Shown piece after piece: positions 1-11,813 of a stretch of 64,000 nucleotides of DNA. This DNA is from Rhodospirillaceae bacterium (GTDB taxonomy: Bacteria > Pseudomonadota > Alphaproteobacteria > Rhodospirillales > Rhodospirillaceae): positions 1-64,000 of the forward strand of contig SCTM01000145.1 in the NCBI GenBank assembly GCA_004297485.1. Reading direction: 5' to 3'. Numbering within the stretch: the first letter of the stretch is position 1; every line of letters starts with the position of its first letter. Below the pieces are notes generated by a model. That model had not been told where the DNA came from. It did no database searches and was given only the letters and a program-made list of their open reading frames with translations. Position numbers and translations under genes: made by a program.

Positions 1-2224
<2,224 letters not shown>

Positions 2225-2243
2225 GCAACCGGCGCGGAGCACA

Positions 2244-3707
2244 ATGCCGTTCCGCTTTTTCACATTGTCAGGGTTGGCGTCTCTAACGGCGCTCGCCTTC
2301 GCACCGCCCGTCCACGCCGCCGCGCAGTCCATGGCGTGTTTTACCGCCACCGCCGAACCGGCCGCACGGATCGTCGCCTGCGGCGTTGTTGCGGCGGACG
2401 ATTCTCTCCCGGCCGCGATCCGCGCCAATGCGTTGGCGATCCGGGCCGGGATCAACACAGCTGACGGCAAACTCGCGCATGCCCTGGCGGATTACGACGC
2501 CGCCCTCACGCTCAACCCACATGACGGCGCGGCCATGCTCGCCCGCGGCAAACTGCGTGAAATGCAAGATGACACCTCGGGTGCAATGGCAGACTATTCA
2601 AGTGTTCTCGCGGTTGATCCCGCCTCGGCCGAAGCCTACGGCCGGCGCGGCGCGCTGCGCCTCAAGAGCAGCGATAACAAGAGCATCGACCAGGCTCTGG
2701 CCGATCTCACGGAAGCGCATCGGCTCAATCCAGCCGACGCAGCAGTTTCCCAATTGCTCGGCATGGCGCAGCTACGCGCCAATCACAGCGCCGACGCCAT
2801 TGCCACCTTTAGCACCCTGCTGGCGACATCTCCCGACAATGTGGATGCGCTGCACGGCCGGGCTACGGCTCTCGGCCGCCAGGGAAATTTCACCGCCGCC
2901 ATCGCCGATCTCGATGCGCTCTTGAAATTGCGGCCCGACGATAAGGAGGCCTTGAAAGCACGCGGTGTGGCCGCATTGCAGGCCGACAAATTACAGCCTG
3001 CCATCGCTGATTTTACCCGCCTGCTGACCCTGACGCCGGGTGATGTGGAAACGTTGTTTTTTCGCGCCACCGCGCGTTTTCGCGCCGGTGACATCGCCAA
3101 TGCGGAATCGGATTTCGATGCGGTGCTGGCCAAGCGGCCCAGGGACCCGGATGCCTTGGCCGGGCGTGCTTTGGCACGGATGACAGCCGGCCGGCTGGCG
3201 GAGGCGGAGACGGATTTCTCCATCGCCCTGACCATCGCACCCCATGCGGGCACGCTTCTTGCCGATCGCGGGCGATTGCGGGTTCTGCGCGGGGATTATT
3301 CCGGCGCCGCGCAGGATCTCGCGGCAGCCATGGAAACAATGGCGGCAACCCCCGACGTGGCGGTATGGCGTTTTATCGCCGACGGTCGCAACAATCAGGA
3401 TGGCGTCAAAGCCCTATCGGCCGCGCGGCGAAAATTTGCAGCGGACATTTCGCGCAAAGCGTCATGGCCCATGGCGGCGGTGCGTTATTTTCTGGGTGAG
3501 ATCCCCGCGGCGGAGATGATCACCGACGTCGGCGATCATCCGCTCCAGCAATGCGAGGCCGCGTATTACCTCGGTCAGGCAGCACTGGCACGCCGCGATC
3601 GCGCCGAGGCTATGCGCCAGTTCGCAACGGCCACGTCCACGGACGCACGCGGCAGCTTTGCGTTTATCGGCGCCAAGATCGAACTGGCGAAACTCCATAA
3701 GAACTAA
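2244..3707 (+). CDS. Secreted tetratricopeptide-repeat protein
   Basis: A 487-residue protein with a Sec-type signal peptide (hydrophobic stretch at about residues 8-22, then AxA-like cleavage near HAAAQS). From about residue 55 to 390 it is made of tandem TPR-like 34-residue helical pairs, recognisable by repeated A-x3-DY/DF and NPxDA patterns (ALADYDAALTLNPHDGAAM). TPR arrays bind other proteins; an exported one usually works in envelope assembly or as a periplasmic scaffold. No catalytic domain is visible. It starts 19 nt after polA and may be co-transcribed with it. Function beyond protein binding cannot be assigned. Confidence 0.85.
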   Translation: MPFRFFTLSGLASLTALAFAPPVHAAAQSMACFTATAEPAARIVACGVVAADDSLPAAIRANALAIRAGINTADGKLAHALADYDAALTLNPHDGAAMLARGKLREMQDDTSGAMADYSSVLAVDPASAEAYGRRGALRLKSSDNKSIDQALADLTEAHRLNPADAAVSQLLGMAQLRANHSADAIATFSTLLATSPDNVDALHGRATALGRQGNFTAAIADLDALLKLRPDDKEALKARGVAALQADKLQPAIADFTRLLTLTPGDVETLFFRATARFRAGDIANAESDFDAVLAKRPRDPDALAGRALARMTAGRLAEAETDFSIALTIAPHAGTLLADRGRLRVLRGDYSGAAQDLAAAMETMAATPDVAVWRFIADGRNNQDGVKALSAARRKFAADISRKASWPMAAVRYFLGEIPAAEMITDVGDHPLQQCEAAYYLGQAALARRDRAEAMRQFATATSTDARGSFAFIGAKIELAKLHKN

Positions 3708-3760
3708 TGGCGCGGATTTGATATTCGCTGCCCATATGGCCGCGGGACTGCGAAGCAAAC

Positions 3761-3777
3761 GTTAGAATCAGACCACT
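3761..3777 (+). repeat. Single copy of the TTAGAATC repeat
   Basis: GTTAGAATCAGACCACT matches, with one or two changes, the arms of the inverted repeat at 16189-16263 and the copy at 41973-42011. It lies in the 138-nt gap between the TPR gene and the methyltransferase gene, just before a TTGACA hexamer (3785-3790). See the findings for the family. Confidence 0.6.
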
Positions 3778-3845
3778 CGGTCCTGTTGACAAAGCATAGC
3801 CAGATTCCGAGTAAACGGAACCTCATCGGAAGGAGATAACACGTC

Positions 3846-4703
3846 ATGCATGATAAGCGGGCTGCGACTCCAGACAGCACGGCGGTTCGAGTTGCTTTGT
3901 GGCGGGCCATACATGTCCAAGTCGATCCGCCACCGCATGTCCTCGAGGATGAGATCGGCCTACGCCTAGTGGCTCCCGACGAAGGCTGGCGCCACCGTCC
4001 GGATATGGACCCGCAGTTCACGCGCCCCTTCCGCGCATCCATCGTGGCTCGCGCCCGCTTCATCGAGGACTTGGTCGTGGAGCAGGCCGGCCGCATCGGC
4101 CAGTACGTCATTCTCGGCGCCGGCCTGGATACTTTCGCCCAGCGCAGGCCGGAGATCGCCGCCAATCTAAAATTGTTCGAAGTCGACCGGCCCGGTCCCC
4201 AAGCCTGGAAACGACAGCGTCTGATCGAACTTGGTTTCGGCGTCCCGGCGTGGCTGCGGCTCGTGCCGGTGGATTTCGAGGTGGACGGGTCATGGTGGGA
4301 CCGGTTGGCGGCTTCAGGCTTCGATGCGGGCAAGCCCGCAATCGTAGCCTCCACCGGGGTCAGCATGTACCTCACCAAGGACGCTATCGCGGCCACGTTG
4401 CGCCAGGTGGCGGCGCTCGCCCCGGGATCCACCTTCGCCATGACGTTCCTGCTGCCGCTGGAGTTCGCGGATCCTGAGGTGCGTCCAGGACTTCAACTTG
4501 CGGAGAAAGGGGCGCGCGCAAGTGGGACGCCTTTCATCAGCTTCTTCACGCCGATAGAGATGTCGACGCTAGCTCGTGAAGCCGGCTTTAGAGAAGTCCA
4601 GCATGTGTCGGCAGCCACACTTACCCGGCGCTACTTTGCAGGCAGGACTGATGGCCTTCGTCCGCCGAATAGTGCAGAGGAACTGCTCGTGGCGACGACC
4701 TGA
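3846..4703 (+). CDS. LCMT/Tcmp-family SAM-dependent methyltransferase
   Basis: A 285-residue class I methyltransferase of the leucine carboxyl methyltransferase-like family (COG3315 type). The SAM site is the family signature VILGAGLDTFAQR at residues 93-105, followed by the acidic strand-2 end FEVDRPGPQAWKR and a late STGVSMYLTKDAI segment typical of the family. Members methylate carboxyl or hydroxyl groups of small molecules, and many have no known substrate. The ATG is preceded by AAGGAG at 3830-3835. The gene is monocistronic: a repeat copy and a possible TTGACA -35 box lie upstream, and a strong bidirectional terminator lies downstream, shared with convergent pckA. Confidence 0.85.
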   Translation: MHDKRAATPDSTAVRVALWRAIHVQVDPPPHVLEDEIGLRLVAPDEGWRHRPDMDPQFTRPFRASIVARARFIEDLVVEQAGRIGQYVILGAGLDTFAQRRPEIAANLKLFEVDRPGPQAWKRQRLIELGFGVPAWLRLVPVDFEVDGSWWDRLAASGFDAGKPAIVASTGVSMYLTKDAIAATLRQVAALAPGSTFAMTFLLPLEFADPEVRPGLQLAEKGARASGTPFISFFTPIEMSTLAREAGFREVQHVSAATLTRRYFAGRTDGLRPPNSAEELLVATT

Positions 4704-4757
4704 CGATGAACTCGCCGCATGCGCCTTAATCGCGAAGTAATCGTGTAAGCAAAATAC

Positions 4758-4791
4758 AAAAGGCCCGGCATTTTCACGCCGGGCCTTTTTA
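4758..4791. terminator. Bidirectional intrinsic terminator
   Basis: A perfect GC-rich hairpin (AAGGCCCGGC / GCCGGGCCTT around a short AT loop) has an A-run on its left and a T-run on its right. It can therefore end transcripts of the methyltransferase gene (plus) and of pckA (minus), which converge here. Confidence 0.93.
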
Positions 4792-4811
4792 CGGATAGGA
4801 GTCGTAGAGAG

Positions 4812-6428
4812 TTACGCTGCGGCGCGAATCGCGGCGGCCTTGACCTTGTGATCCACGTGTCCGTGGAACTGTTCGAAGTTCTTTTCGAAGCGCCGCGCCA
4901 CGTCCTGAGCGGCAACGTCGTAAGCCTTTTTGTCCGGCCATGTCGCTTTAGGCTGCAAGACTTCCGGCGGCACGCCGGGGCACGCGATCGGCACCAGAAG
5001 ACCGAAATTCGGATCGGCACGGAACTCGGCCTCCGCCAGAACGCCGTTGAGGGCGGCGTGGATCATGGCGCGGGTATAGGCGATCTTCATGCGGTTGCCG
5101 ACGCCGTAGCCGCCGCCGGACCAGCCCGTATTCACCAGCCAGCAGTCGGAGCCATGGCGATGCATCATCTCGCCCAGAAGCTTGGCGTAAACCGTCGGGT
5201 GACGCGGCATGAACGGCGCGCCGAAGCAGGTGGAGAACGTCGCTTGCGGTTCCTTCACGCCCTTCTCAGTGCCGGCGACACGGGCGGTGTAGCCCGAGAG
5301 GAAGTGATACATGGCCTGGTCGGGCGTCAGTTTGGAAATCGGCGGCAGTACACCGAATGCATCAGCGGTGAGCATGATGATGTTGCGCGGGTGCGGTCCC
5401 TTGCCGGTCGCCGAGGTGTTCGGAATGTACGACAGGGGATAGGACGCACGCGTGTTCTCGGTCAACGACCCGTCGTTCAGATCCAACTGCCGGCTGTGAG
5501 GATTCATCACCACATTTTCAAGAATGGTGCCGAAACGTTGCGTGGTGGCGTAAATCTCCGGTTCCGCTTCCGACGATAGATTGATCACCTTGGCGTAGCA
5601 GCCGCCTTCGAAATTAAATACGCCGTTGGGGCCCCAGCCGTGCTCGTCGTCACCGATCAGGGTGCGAGAAGCATCCGCCGACAGTGTCGTCTTACCGGTG
5701 CCGGAGAGGCCGAAAAAGATTGCCGAGTCTCCTTCCGGACCGATGTTCGCGGAGCAGTGCATGGGCATCACGCCCATCTCAGGCAGAACGAAATTCAGAA
5801 TCGAAAACACCGACTTCTTGATTTCGCCGGCATAGATGGTGCCGCCGATGATCACTACCTTCTTCGTGAAATTGAGCACGACAAAGCATTCGGAAGCGGT
5901 GCCGTGCTCGTTCGGCACGGCAAGACACGACGGCGCATGCAGCACGGTGAATTCCGGATCGAAGGCGTGCAGCGCATCGCTGTGCGGTTGAATGAACATG
6001 TTACGCGCGAACAGGCTGTGCCACGCGGTTTCGCCGACGACACGCACCTGGAGGCGATACTGCGGATCGGCGCCTGCGTAGACATCCTGAACGTAAAGCT
6101 CTTTGGCGGACAGGTGCTGGAGGACTTTCTTGTGCAGCTTGTCGAAATGTTCCGGGGTCATGCCGGCGTTGGTCTTGCCCCAATTGACGGAGCGCTCGGT
6201 GACGGCATCGCGGACGATGAACTTATCGTTGGGCGAGCGGCCGGTATGATGGCCGGTGAGACAAACCAGGGCCCCGTCCGCCGAAAATTTACCCTCGGCG
6301 CGGCGCACCGCATGTTCCGCCAACTCAGAAGCACCCAGATTCCAGTGAACCGCCGCCGCCGGATGAAGCCCATGCTTGTCTAGGCCGACGACGCTCTTGA
6401 AACTACTTGTCTGGTGCACCCTGCTCAC
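4812..6428 (-). CDS. pckA: Phosphoenolpyruvate carboxykinase (ATP)
   Basis: Converts oxaloacetate and ATP to phosphoenolpyruvate, ADP and CO2, the entry step of gluconeogenesis; cytosolic. The 538 residues match the usual ATP-type length. The kinase-1a P-loop [11 protein letters not shown] is present, as are the RSPNDKF substrate loop near the N terminus and the [12 protein letters not shown] segment. The ATG is at 6428. It is divergent from chvI, a very common alphaproteobacterial arrangement, and in rhizobia the ChvG/ChvI system influences pckA expression; a shared control region at 6429-6757 would fit. Transcription ends at the terminator at 4758-4791. Confidence 0.97.
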   Translation of the reverse strand: MSRVHQTSSFKSVVGLDKHGLHPAAAVHWNLGASELAEHAVRRAEGKFSADGALVCLTGHHTGRSPNDKFIVRDAVTERSVNWGKTNAGMTPEHFDKLHKKVLQHLSAKELYVQDVYAGADPQYRLQVRVVGETAWHSLFARNMFIQPHSDALHAFDPEFTVLHAPSCLAVPNEHGTASECFVVLNFTKKVVIIGGTIYAGEIKKSVFSILNFVLPEMGVMPMHCSANIGPEGDSAIFFGLSGTGKTTLSADASRTLIGDDEHGWGPNGVFNFEGGCYAKVINLSSEAEPEIYATTQRFGTILENVVMNPHSRQLDLNDGSLTENTRASYPLSYIPNTSATGKGPHPRNIIMLTADAFGVLPPISKLTPDQAMYHFLSGYTARVAGTEKGVKEPQATFSTCFGAPFMPRHPTVYAKLLGEMMHRHGSDCWLVNTGWSGGGYGVGNRMKIAYTRAMIHAALNGVLAEAEFRADPNFGLLVPIACPGVPPEVLQPKATWPDKKAYDVAAQDVARRFEKNFEQFHGHVDHKVKAAAIRAAA

Positions 6429-6757
6429 TCCTGGATATAATGCGTTGATCCCCAGCGTTTTTCCGGGAAAAGGACGCCGTTGCGGCGCGCGAGCCGTAAT
6501 TAGCGCCCTACATATCGTTTTGGAGATGCAGGTGCAACGGGGGCTATGACCAAGCCCATACCATCACCATATGACCCCCAAGGTCTTGTTTGCATTGCAA
6601 TATCCGCATACGGGCATGACCGGAATGCGTGGCTGGGATCGTGAGGCCGATCTACCCTCGAGCGACCACAGGCACACTATTTCCGCCATAATGCACCGCT
6701 GCAATTACAATATTCGGGCGGATATCCCGTCCGGTGCGACTAAAGAATGAGGATGCC
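6429..6757. promoter_or_regulatory. Divergent pckA/chvI control region
   Basis: This 329-nt gap must hold both promoters. Visible structure includes a palindrome TTGCATTGCAA at 6590-6600 (5-bp arms around one T), a small hairpin GGGCT...AGCCC at 6541-6557, and a locally AT-richer centre. No convincing -35/-10 pair was recognised. The palindrome is only a candidate operator. Confidence 0.45.
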
Positions 6758-7468
6758 GTGGCCAACCGTATCGTACTGGTCGATGACGATCGCAACATCC
6801 TGACTTCCGTATCGATGATGCTCGAAGCGGAAGGCTTCTCCGTGGTTACGTACCGCGACGGCGCGGAGGCCCTCCGCGGGCTCCTGGCGGAACCGGCGGA
6901 CCTGGCCGTGCTTGACATCAAGATGCCGCGCATGGACGGCATCGAACTCCTGCAACGGTTGCGCGAGAAAAGCGCCATCCCCGTCATCTTCCTGACGTCC
7001 AAGGACGATGAAGTGGACGAGCTGATGGGCCTGCGCATGGGGGCGGACGATTATATCAAAAAGCCGTTTTCCCAGCGGCTGTTGATCGAGCGCATCCGCG
7101 CCGTGTTCCGCCGCATCGAGGCACAGAAATCGATGGCGCCGGGTGCGGCATCGGCGGCATCCGTCAAACGCGGCGAATTGGTCCTCGATCCCGCCCAGCA
7201 CCTGTGCCTGTGGAAATCCCTGCCGGTCAATCTGACCGTCACGGAATTTCTGATCATCCAGGCCCTGGCCCAACGCCCCGGGCACGTCAAAAGCCGCGAC
7301 CAGTTGATCGACGCGGCCTACGGTGAACACATCTATGTCGATGACCGTACCATCGACAGCCACATCAAGCGGCTGCGCAAGAAGTTCCGCGAGGTCGACA
7401 AGGACTTCTCGCACATCGAAACCCTCTACGGCGTCGGCTACAAATACAACGAAGCGGGCGGGCCTTAA
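6758..7468 (+). CDS. chvI: OmpR-family response regulator ChvI
   Basis: DNA-binding regulator of a two-component system that responds to acid and envelope stress. Receiver domain, residues 1-120: acidic pocket LVDDDRN, phospho-acceptor D53 in [13 protein letters not shown], and KPFSQRLL with the conserved Lys. The C-terminal winged helix (about 140-232) contains [17 protein letters not shown] and ends in the usual GVGYKY. I choose the GTG at 6758, because it has AGGA just upstream and gives the family N terminus ([13 protein letters not shown]), over a GTG eight codons earlier. The text closely resembles rhizobial ChvI. chvG follows after 41 nt, and the pair is probably one operon. Confidence 0.93.
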   Translation: MANRIVLVDDDRNILTSVSMMLEAEGFSVVTYRDGAEALRGLLAEPADLAVLDIKMPRMDGIELLQRLREKSAIPVIFLTSKDDEVDELMGLRMGADDYIKKPFSQRLLIERIRAVFRRIEAQKSMAPGAASAASVKRGELVLDPAQHLCLWKSLPVNLTVTEFLIIQALAQRPGHVKSRDQLIDAAYGEHIYVDDRTIDSHIKRLRKKFREVDKDFSHIETLYGVGYKYNEAGGP

Positions 7469-7509
7469 GCCGCGTCAACCCCACCACTCGCGCGAAGGAG
7501 CGACGTTGC

Positions 7510-9303
7510 GTGCCGGATGATCTGAATCTCGCGCGGCAGCCTGCTTCCCCGTCCGAGGGCATGGAAGAGCATTTGCCTCTTGCCGCGCTGCGGCCCCCGC
7601 GCACCGCGAACTTCAAGCGCGGTGGCGGAACGTTCCGGCGACCAATCGTTTCGCCGCTGACCCGGCGCATCCTGGCGGTCAATCTTGCCGCGCCGGTGCT
7701 GCTTGTCCTCGGCCTTTTGTTTCTTGATCGATACGCCGACACCTTGATCGCCACTGAGCTCGACGCCCTGCGCATTCAGGGCGACTTGATCGCTGCGTCC
7801 ATCGGCGAGGGCGCCGTGGTGGTCGACACGGAGAACGCGGATTTTCCGGTCTATACACCTAACGGCGCGGTGCGGATCATCGACCAGGACAGTGCCAAGC
7901 CGTTGGTGCGGCGGCTGGCGGTTCTTGCCGCCGTGCATGCGCGCCTGTTCGATCGTAACGGCGCCATGATCGTCGATAGCCAACTCCTGCAGGGTCCCGG
8001 CGGCGTCGTGCAGGTGATCGATCTGGCGCCGGCCACGAGCATCGTGACCCGCGTGCTCCGGCGCGTCTACAACGCAACCATCGGGCATTTCTCCTATGAG
8101 CGGCGCCTGCAGCCCTACCAGGAATCCGCCAGCCCCAGCGCCACAGATTATCCGGAAGTGGGTCACGCATTGGAGACCGGCGAAAGCGCAAGCGCCCTGC
8201 GTCGGCGCGCCGACGGGCAGAAAGTGCTTCTGGTCGCCGTGCCCGTGCAGTTCTACAAACAAGTGGTGGGCGCGGTGCTCGTGTCGCGCAACGGACACGA
8301 TATCGATGAGCGCCTGTTCTCCGTGCGCCGTTCCATCCTCAGCATGTTTGCATGGGTGTTGGGCCTGACCGTGCTGACATCGGTCTATCTGGCGGGAACC
8401 ATCGCCCGTCCGGTGCGGCGGCTGGCGCAGGCCGCCGAAAGCGTGCGTTCGAGCAAGCGGCGTCAACACACGATCCCGGATCTTACGCACCGGTCGGACG
8501 AGATCGGCGATCTGTCGGCTGCGTTGCGCGACATGACGGATTCGCTTTGGAGCCGGATGGACGCGATCGAACGGTTCGCCGCCGATGTCGCCCATGAGAT
8601 CAAAAATCCCCTCACCTCGCTGCGTAGCGCGGTCGAAACGGTGGCGCGGCTGAAAGACCCCGAACAGCAAAAACGTCTGCTCGCCATCATCGTCGACGAC
8701 GTCGGGCGTCTGGACCGGCTGATCTCCGACATTTCCGACGCCTCGCGCCTGGATGCGGAATTGTCGCGGGCGGAACTTGGTGCCGTGCGCCTGCTGCCGC
8801 TGCTGCGGGCCCTCGCCGACGTGCAGAACGCCACCGACTCCGTCGAAGCACCCCGCGCCCAAATCATTGTTGGAGATGGAAGCGCACCATCGCCGACGGC
8901 AGAACCATCAGACATCCCAGCCGCCGACGCTGACCAGTTTGTCGTACCGGGCCTGGAAGGCCGGCTTGGCCAAGTCTTTCGCAACCTGATCGGCAACGCC
9001 GTGTCGTTCAGTCCACCCGGCGGTACGATCACCATCAGAATCACGCGTATGGGACAGCGGGTTGAGATCGCTTTCGAAGACCGGGGTCCGGGTCTGCCGG
9101 CGGGCAAGGAGCGGGCGATTTTCGAGCGCTTCTACAGCGAGCGGCCGGAGGGCGAGAAATTCGGAACCCATTCCGGCCTCGGACTGTCCATCTCCAAGCA
9201 GATCATCGATGCCCATCAGGGCGTGATTTATGCCGAGAACGTCGTCGATGCCGACGGTGCGGTGCGCGGCGCGCGTTTCGTCGTGCGCTTGCCGGCGGCG
9301 TGA
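7510..9303 (+). CDS. chvG: Sensor histidine kinase ChvG
   Basis: Membrane sensor that phosphorylates ChvI. Its 597 residues comprise a cytoplasmic N-tail, TM1 (about 57-77), a periplasmic sensory domain of about 200 residues, TM2 (about 277-297), HAMP, a HisKA domain with H362 in FAADVAHEIKNPLTSL, and a HATPase with N-box LIGNAVSFSPPGG and G-box HSGLGLSISKQI. The catalytic motifs are intact. The GTG start has AAGGAG nine bases upstream. In related genomes hprK follows directly; here about 5 kb of minus-strand accessory genes intervene, and an NTF2-like gene converges with only 17 nt between the stops. Confidence 0.93.
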   Translation: MPDDLNLARQPASPSEGMEEHLPLAALRPPRTANFKRGGGTFRRPIVSPLTRRILAVNLAAPVLLVLGLLFLDRYADTLIATELDALRIQGDLIAASIGEGAVVVDTENADFPVYTPNGAVRIIDQDSAKPLVRRLAVLAAVHARLFDRNGAMIVDSQLLQGPGGVVQVIDLAPATSIVTRVLRRVYNATIGHFSYERRLQPYQESASPSATDYPEVGHALETGESASALRRRADGQKVLLVAVPVQFYKQVVGAVLVSRNGHDIDERLFSVRRSILSMFAWVLGLTVLTSVYLAGTIARPVRRLAQAAESVRSSKRRQHTIPDLTHRSDEIGDLSAALRDMTDSLWSRMDAIERFAADVAHEIKNPLTSLRSAVETVARLKDPEQQKRLLAIIVDDVGRLDRLISDISDASRLDAELSRAELGAVRLLPLLRALADVQNATDSVEAPRAQIIVGDGSAPSPTAEPSDIPAADADQFVVPGLEGRLGQVFRNLIGNAVSFSPPGGTITIRITRMGQRVEIAFEDRGPGLPAGKERAIFERFYSERPEGEKFGTHSGLGLSISKQIIDAHQGVIYAENVVDADGAVRGARFVVRLPAA

Positions 9304-9320
9304 GATCGCGATCCAGAAAT

Positions 9321-9755
9321 TCAAATCGACGAAAGCCCGGGCGCATTGTCCTGTTGCATCAGCATCCCGGCGGTATCGAAGAACCCTTGGTGCTCGACAA
9401 TCTTGTTATTCCGCACGACCCAACGTATCGCCAAATCTGATTTCACGGTTCTGCGCGTGGGGAGATGAATCACTTCGCATTTGAAAAGCCCCCAAAGCGT
9501 ATCGCCCTCTGCAATAATTTCTAGCGCCTCAACCTCGCGAAAATGGTATGTGGCGAAGATGAATGCCGTGACCTCTTTAACGCCGAGACGTTGCGCATGA
9601 ACGCCGCCGAACCTAAAAAGCGCGGTCGGTGACATGGATTTCCAAATAATGTTGTCGTCAATGGAATCGAATAACGGCCGCAGGTCGCCTTCCTTGAATC
9701 CGCGAGCGACTGACACCATCAGCGCCTTATTCGAGATTTCCGTTTCTTCGCTCAT
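9321..9755 (-). CDS. NTF2/SnoaL-like small protein
   Basis: A 144-residue single-domain protein of the NTF2/SnoaL fold, judged from the pattern of an N-terminal helix (ALMVSVARGFKEGDLRPLFDSIDDNIIWKS), a middle FATYHFREVEALEIIAEGD strand pair and the late LAIRWVVRNNKIVEHQGFFDTAG hairpin. Proteins of this fold include ketosteroid isomerase, polyketide cyclases and limonene epoxide hydrolase, but many have unknown ligands. The ATG at 9755 (MSEETEIS) is preferred to an upstream TTG at 9824. It is the leftmost gene of a minus-strand accessory set with two SDRs and an ALDH, consistent with small-molecule catabolism. A 321-nt gap separates it from the SDR gene upstream. Confidence 0.7.
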   Translation of the reverse strand: MSEETEISNKALMVSVARGFKEGDLRPLFDSIDDNIIWKSMSPTALFRFGGVHAQRLGVKEVTAFIFATYHFREVEALEIIAEGDTLWGLFKCEVIHLPTRRTVKSDLAIRWVVRNNKIVEHQGFFDTAGMLMQQDNAPGLSSI

Positions 9756-10076
9756 GGCGTTCCATATTTCCGCTGGACGGAGGTAACCGACCGTCGCCGA
9801 CGAGAAAGCAAGTCGATTCGGCAAACGGGCACGGTAGACAACAACGACGGATTATATATGGGAACCCGTCGAACCTAAAAGTTTAAGGTGGATTTGCCGT
9901 CGCGTGCAGTGTCGATACGCGACCCTTGGCATCAAACGAGCACCAAATGGCGTTCTCAACGACCGCATTCGCAAAACTTAGTACAAAGGAGCCGCGCTGT
10001 TCCTAGAGACACCGTGCGTTATCCACTGGTTCCCCGCGCCATGCCTTCCGGCACGCCGCCCCAGAAACACACCGCC
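9756..10076. other. Gene-free stretch upstream of the NTF2-like gene
   Basis: 321 nt with a lower GC content than its neighbours and an AT-rich patch (GATTATATATGG near 9850). It probably holds the promoter of the minus-strand NTF2-like gene. No repeat, RNA gene or hairpin with a T-tract was recognised. Confidence 0.4.
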
Positions 10077-10838
10077 TCACCCCATTGACAGGGCGTAACC
10101 GCCGCTCACCCGCAATGTCTCGCCGGTCATGAAGCCCGACCGTGCCGAGACGAGGTACAGCATTGTATCGACAATATCCTGCTCCGAGCCTTCGCGGGAG
10201 AGAAGCTGCTGACCCACGATGTTTTTGACTGTTTCCGGCGACAGCTCCGCGCGGATCGTGTCGGTGAGAATGAGGCCGGGCGAGATGGCATTCGCGCGAA
10301 TACCGTCAGAAGCGAATTCCCGCGCAAGCGTCATGGTCAGCCCGCGTACGGCAAGCTTTGACACGCCGTAAGCATTTCCGCTGAGGTAAGAGGCCGAGGA
10401 CGAAATACTGACGATGGCCGCGCCCGGACGGCCGCGCATCGCCTGCCTTGCCGCAAGCGAACAAATCACAACGCCCATGACATTGACGTCGAACAGCCGG
10501 CGCAAACCCGCCACGCCGATGTCGGCCATCGGCCGGTTGTATGCATGGGAATGAAGCCCCGCGTTGTTGATCAAGATATCGATGCCACCGTGCTTTCCGA
10601 CCACTTTGTCGACCATTGCCGCCACTTGTTTTTCATCGGCGACGTCGCAGGTAATGGCACTCGCAGAACCACCGGCCGCGGAGATCTCCGCAGCGGCGTC
10701 TTGGCCTGCCTGCGCGTCGATGTCGGTCAGCACGACTGTGGCGCCGCGCGCCGCCAAGGCGTGGCCGAACGCCTTGCCAAAGCCGCGCCCGCCTCCGGTG
10801 ACGATCGCGATGCGGCCCTGAAACTCCTTGTCGTCCAT
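10077..10838 (-). CDS. Short-chain dehydrogenase/reductase
   Basis: A 253-residue classical SDR. Cofactor site TGGGRGFG at residues 14-21 with an acidic residue after strand 2 (LTDID), which favours NAD(H). NNAG is present, as is the catalytic Ser...Tyr-x3-Lys (SISSSASYLSGNAYGVSK). Such enzymes oxidise or reduce alcohol/ketone groups. The ATG has AAGGAG about 8 nt upstream. It lies in a run with a second SDR and an aldehyde dehydrogenase on the same strand. The substrate cannot be read from the sequence. Confidence 0.88.
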   Translation of the reverse strand: MDDKEFQGRIAIVTGGGRGFGKAFGHALAARGATVVLTDIDAQAGQDAAAEISAAGGSASAITCDVADEKQVAAMVDKVVGKHGGIDILINNAGLHSHAYNRPMADIGVAGLRRLFDVNVMGVVICSLAARQAMRGRPGAAIVSISSSASYLSGNAYGVSKLAVRGLTMTLAREFASDGIRANAISPGLILTDTIRAELSPETVKNIVGQQLLSREGSEQDIVDTMLYLVSARSGFMTGETLRVSGGYALSMG

Positions 10839-10938
10839 ACTCTACTCCTTTGCTTTACCCGGCGGTGGCCGCAATGATTTGTGCGTCTCGTCGAGCGGAT
10901 TTGACAATCGCTATCCAGATTGCGGCCGAACAGCGAAG

Positions 10939-10958
10939 CGAATATGAGAATCGGACCG
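10939..10958 (+). repeat. Degenerate TTAGAATC repeat copy
   Basis: GCGAATATGAGAATCGGACC resembles the repeat arm at 16238-16263 and the copy at 41973-42011, but differs in the middle (ATGAGAATC against GTTAGAATC). It lies between the two SDR genes. Weak on its own. Confidence 0.3.
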
Positions 10959-10963
10959 CCAAC

Positions 10964-11767
10964 TCATTTCCCGCCCATGACGTCCTTCGATGCGGCGTCC
11001 AACGCTAATATGCGCGCGCGACGCGCAGCGGCAGAATTCGGCGCGTACCCCGACATGTCTTCATCCTGTCCCCAATTGTGCACAGGGCCATGCGGAAGCC
11101 GGGCAAGCCCGACCTCGGCCACATCGTCGGGCGAGGCGAGGCCGGACGGAACCGGCAGCCCCTTGCTCTGCAACAGCGCGCGGAATGCGGGCGTGTCGGT
11201 CCGCCCCAATATCAGGTTCAACACATCGACGCCGTGCGGGCGCAATTCCGTCCAGAGCCCCTCGCCAAAGCACAGGTCGAACGCCTTGCTTCCGCAGTAG
11301 ACCGCTATGCCGCCCATACCGCCGTAACAGGCACCCGAGCCCACCAGGATGATCCCACCCCGCCGCCGCGCGCGCATCCGCCCGCCGAAATGGTGGCAGC
11401 TGCGCATGGTGTTCATGACGTTGAGATTGACCAGGTCGATCCAATTGCCGATCTCGCCATCTAGGAAACGCGTGCCGTTAGGATCCGCGCCGGCATTGGT
11501 GATGAGCAGCCCGACTTCGCGCGCACCGGCAATGTCGATGAGACGGTCAACGGCGTCATTGGCGGCAAGATCAACCGAGGCCGTGATGCATTCGACACCA
11601 TATTGAGCGCGAACTTCCTCGGCCAGCGTAACCAGCGGCCCCTCCCGCCGGGCAATCAGGATGCAATTGAGCCCCTGCTTTGCAACTTTGCGGGCAAAGG
11701 CGCGGCCTGTTCCTTCCGAGGCCCCGGCGATGAGCGCCCACGGCCCGTAGCGTTCGGCGAAGTCCAT
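10964..11767 (-). CDS. SDR-family oxidoreductase
   Basis: A 267-residue protein with a Rossmann cofactor motif near the N terminus (LIAGASEGTGRAFARKVAKQG), a degenerate NAG motif (ITNAGAD), and the catalytic Tyr-x3-Lys in GGIAVYCGSKAF. The frame is open far upstream, but MDFAERYGP at 11767 is the natural start, preceded by GGAAGG. It has a long C-terminal extension (about 40 residues after FRALLQSKG). It lies 46 nt downstream of the ALDH gene, so the two are probably one transcript. Confidence 0.85.
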   Translation of the reverse strand: MDFAERYGPWALIAGASEGTGRAFARKVAKQGLNCILIARREGPLVTLAEEVRAQYGVECITASVDLAANDAVDRLIDIAGAREVGLLITNAGADPNGTRFLDGEIGNWIDLVNLNVMNTMRSCHHFGGRMRARRRGGIILVGSGACYGGMGGIAVYCGSKAFDLCFGEGLWTELRPHGVDVLNLILGRTDTPAFRALLQSKGLPVPSGLASPDDVAEVGLARLPHGPVHNWGQDEDMSGYAPNSAAARRARILALDAASKDVMGGK

Positions 11768-11813
11768 CCGTCCTTCCCAATCCTGATATGCCCGCCCGGA
11801 AGTGTCTACGGCG

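Noticed and set aside
3785-3790. TTGACA hexamer as a promoter for the methyltransferase gene
   Set aside because: No matching -10 box at 16-18 nt spacing, so it was mentioned but not listed as a promoter.
7465-8862. A 465-codon minus-strand open frame opposite chvG
   Set aside because: Shadow of a high-GC gene: low-complexity His/Gly/Arg-rich translation with no family motif, and chvG is fully supported on the other strand.
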